NCBI GenBank assembly: GCA_032821775.1
Contig: JAVLRN010000004.1
Span: 434,001-498,000, forward strand
Origin: Sanguinoderma infundibulare
Taxonomy: Eukaryota > Basidiomycota > Agaricomycetes > Polyporales > Polyporaceae
Direction of reading: 5' to 3'
Length of the DNA: 64,000 bases
Positions 62,547 through 64,000 of the stretch are shown here, one piece after another (position 1 is the stretch's first letter; every line of letters starts with the position of its first letter). Both the position numbers and the translations under genes were made by a program. The notes beneath the pieces are model-generated. The model was given only the letters and a program-made list of their open reading frames with translations. It made no database searches and was not told the DNA's origin.

Positions 62547-64000
62547 CTCGAGGAAGATGGTCTGTGCGTCGATGGTAAGCTGGCCGTTCCTGACTCGCGG
62601 CGGCCCTTCAGGCTTCGATGCCATAACTCTGTCACTCGCAGTGCACTCTGCCGAGCTTCGTCCACGAAATCGAAGGCCGCCAAGCGACGCCAGGAACGGG
62701 GGCTACCCTCAGGCCTCGCGTACCCTGTCGGCCGCATCAGACTAGCAGGTCTCTCAACATTCAACCTCTGGCCGGTTGTGCGCGGTCCTACCAACTCGTC
62801 GGATCCATCGGAGAGCTCATTCAAGAGTTGAAAGCGTCACTGGCGGTGAGTCCGAGGTCTTGACCAACTGAACCGAAGTATCAGCCAAGACCATTACTCA
62901 GTCCCCCGTGTTGCGGCCTAGATCATGACCCTCTTTCGGACCTCGTCTTACAAGTCAAAAGTGAAGCGGACTTGCCGTAATCATTATCACTGAACGTACA
63001 GTAGGCTCGCATCGACGAGGTGCGCAGTGCTCCATTGTACTCCTTACGTTATTACTACTAATTTTAAAGACCACTGTGCCTGCTGACAGACAGAACACGG
63101 AGAATCCAACACGTACGTGTCCATATAGTCCGCAAGATCGCCCATTTAAAACGGATACAACGTAGTACCCGTACCGGCCATCCAAGAATCAGGCCGAAAT
63201 TCTGGCTCCTCATGGCCTGTCAACCACTTTGACGTTGTGTCGGGGACCGAACAGGCTCTCCTTTCAACCGAATAAAGACGCGATGCAAGAAGGCTTGGAG
63301 GAACTGCAATGTTAGCGAGACAACATGGGGTACCCTATGTCTGACGATATGTTGTGCACATCGCAATGGAGAAGGTACTATCCTCCAATCGATCTCGTTC
63401 TTCATGGCTCCGTGTTCTATCCTGGCAGGTTGCAATTGACTCAATAGTGATGCTGATTTACGTGCCACCGCTCATCAGCTTTCTCATCTTCCGTGCATCG
63501 CGGAAGAACGTTGGAGATCGACTTGAGTACCCGGAGTCTGGACTGGGACGTACGTTAACCTTGTTCCTGTTATAGCATGCTCACACGCCTTTTCATTCAG
63601 ACGTGGACCCGGTGTGAGCCAACCTTCGCGGGGTGGCACATAAAGGCTCTTTTCCACAGCCGAAGCCGACTTTCATCAGATGGAAAGCCTGTGCGAGTTC
63701 ATGGGAGATCGTTAGCTCCGCGTCGTGTCCTGGGGAGAATGCACCACCCGTGAGAAGTCGGGTCCATTCAACGTCGAGAAGCCCTTTGCTTCTGTTCGTT
63801 CTTCCAGGTATCAACTCTGGCAGACCCTGGGCGATGCCATGGAATGCCGGAGCGATACGTACCGCCGAGGAACTGGCCGTCCTGAGAGCACGCAGGTGGA
63901 TCCCTTCCTCGTTTGCCTTCCGGTACCGGGTGTCGCAACCCAGTCAATTCATCGCCGTTTCAGGGGATCTTTTCTGACCTTTGCCATATACAGGAACCGT
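62547..64000. other. 1.4 kb without a recognised gene
   Basis: Short ORFs occur on both strands (for example 63354-63575 plus, with a possible membrane segment DSIVMLIYVPPLISFLIF, and 63593-63814 minus), but none has a convincing start, splice plan or known family. A gene fragment continuing past the right edge is possible. Confidence 0.4.

Overview
The window is nuclear DNA from a filamentous basidiomycete, most likely an agaricomycete of polypore type. Genes are split by many introns of about 45-65 bp with GT..AG ends, class I hydrophobins are present, and the left end carries a KDZ transposon with a TET/JBP-type dioxygenase, a pairing known from agaricomycetes. There are no operons or CRISPR arrays.

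Region 1 (1-7.2 kb): a KDZ transposon neighbourhood. A four-exon TET/JBP 2-oxoglutarate/Fe(II) dioxygenase gene (956-2106) is followed within 100 bp, on the same strand, by a nine-exon KDZ transposase gene (2199-6037). Both read open through every predicted splice junction. One or two small genes of unknown role follow (6166-6901), and an unknown gene starts divergently at 331.

Region 2 (7.5-15.3 kb): a 671-bp tandem duplication that makes one continuous gene for a two-repeat protein (7527-8889), a distant paralogue (9118-9755), then repeat-rich DNA. The repeats are a 219-bp tandem repeat, two tRNA-like Pol III-type units, and a truncated LTR element with an LTR-like block at 14942-15333 and broken reading frames to its left.

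Region 3 (15.3-59.5 kb): a lineage-specific F-box gene array. I count twelve recognisable members plus four smaller relics. Seven look intact (17353-19182, 19865-21728, 25194-27061, 29948-31765, 34988-36863, 39079-40921, 47065-48883). All share a layout of F-box exon, two middle exons, one long exon and a tiny last exon that encodes a conserved tail ending LTCF(I/L). The others are truncated, frameshifted or chimeric. Between them lie relics of a second, unidentified gene family (near 32, 33.6, 37.7 and 41-42 kb), a C2H2 zinc-finger gene (22319-23785), a secreted serine beta-lactamase-like hydrolase (43175-45244), a decayed double-psi beta-barrel gene (49489-50017) and a different F-box gene (50537-51998).

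Region 4 (45-62.5 kb, overlapping region 3): three hydrophobin genes (46090-46520, 57156-57594, 61971-62431) and two seven-TM-type membrane protein genes (53698-54989, 59559-60846). Their order and shared flanks show block duplication of an F-box / membrane protein / hydrophobin module. The middle hydrophobin copy looks damaged and sits between the two broken halves of an F-box gene. The last 1.5 kb holds nothing I recognise. Exon models were read by eye from splice signals and frame continuity; small exons and alternative starts are the least certain parts.
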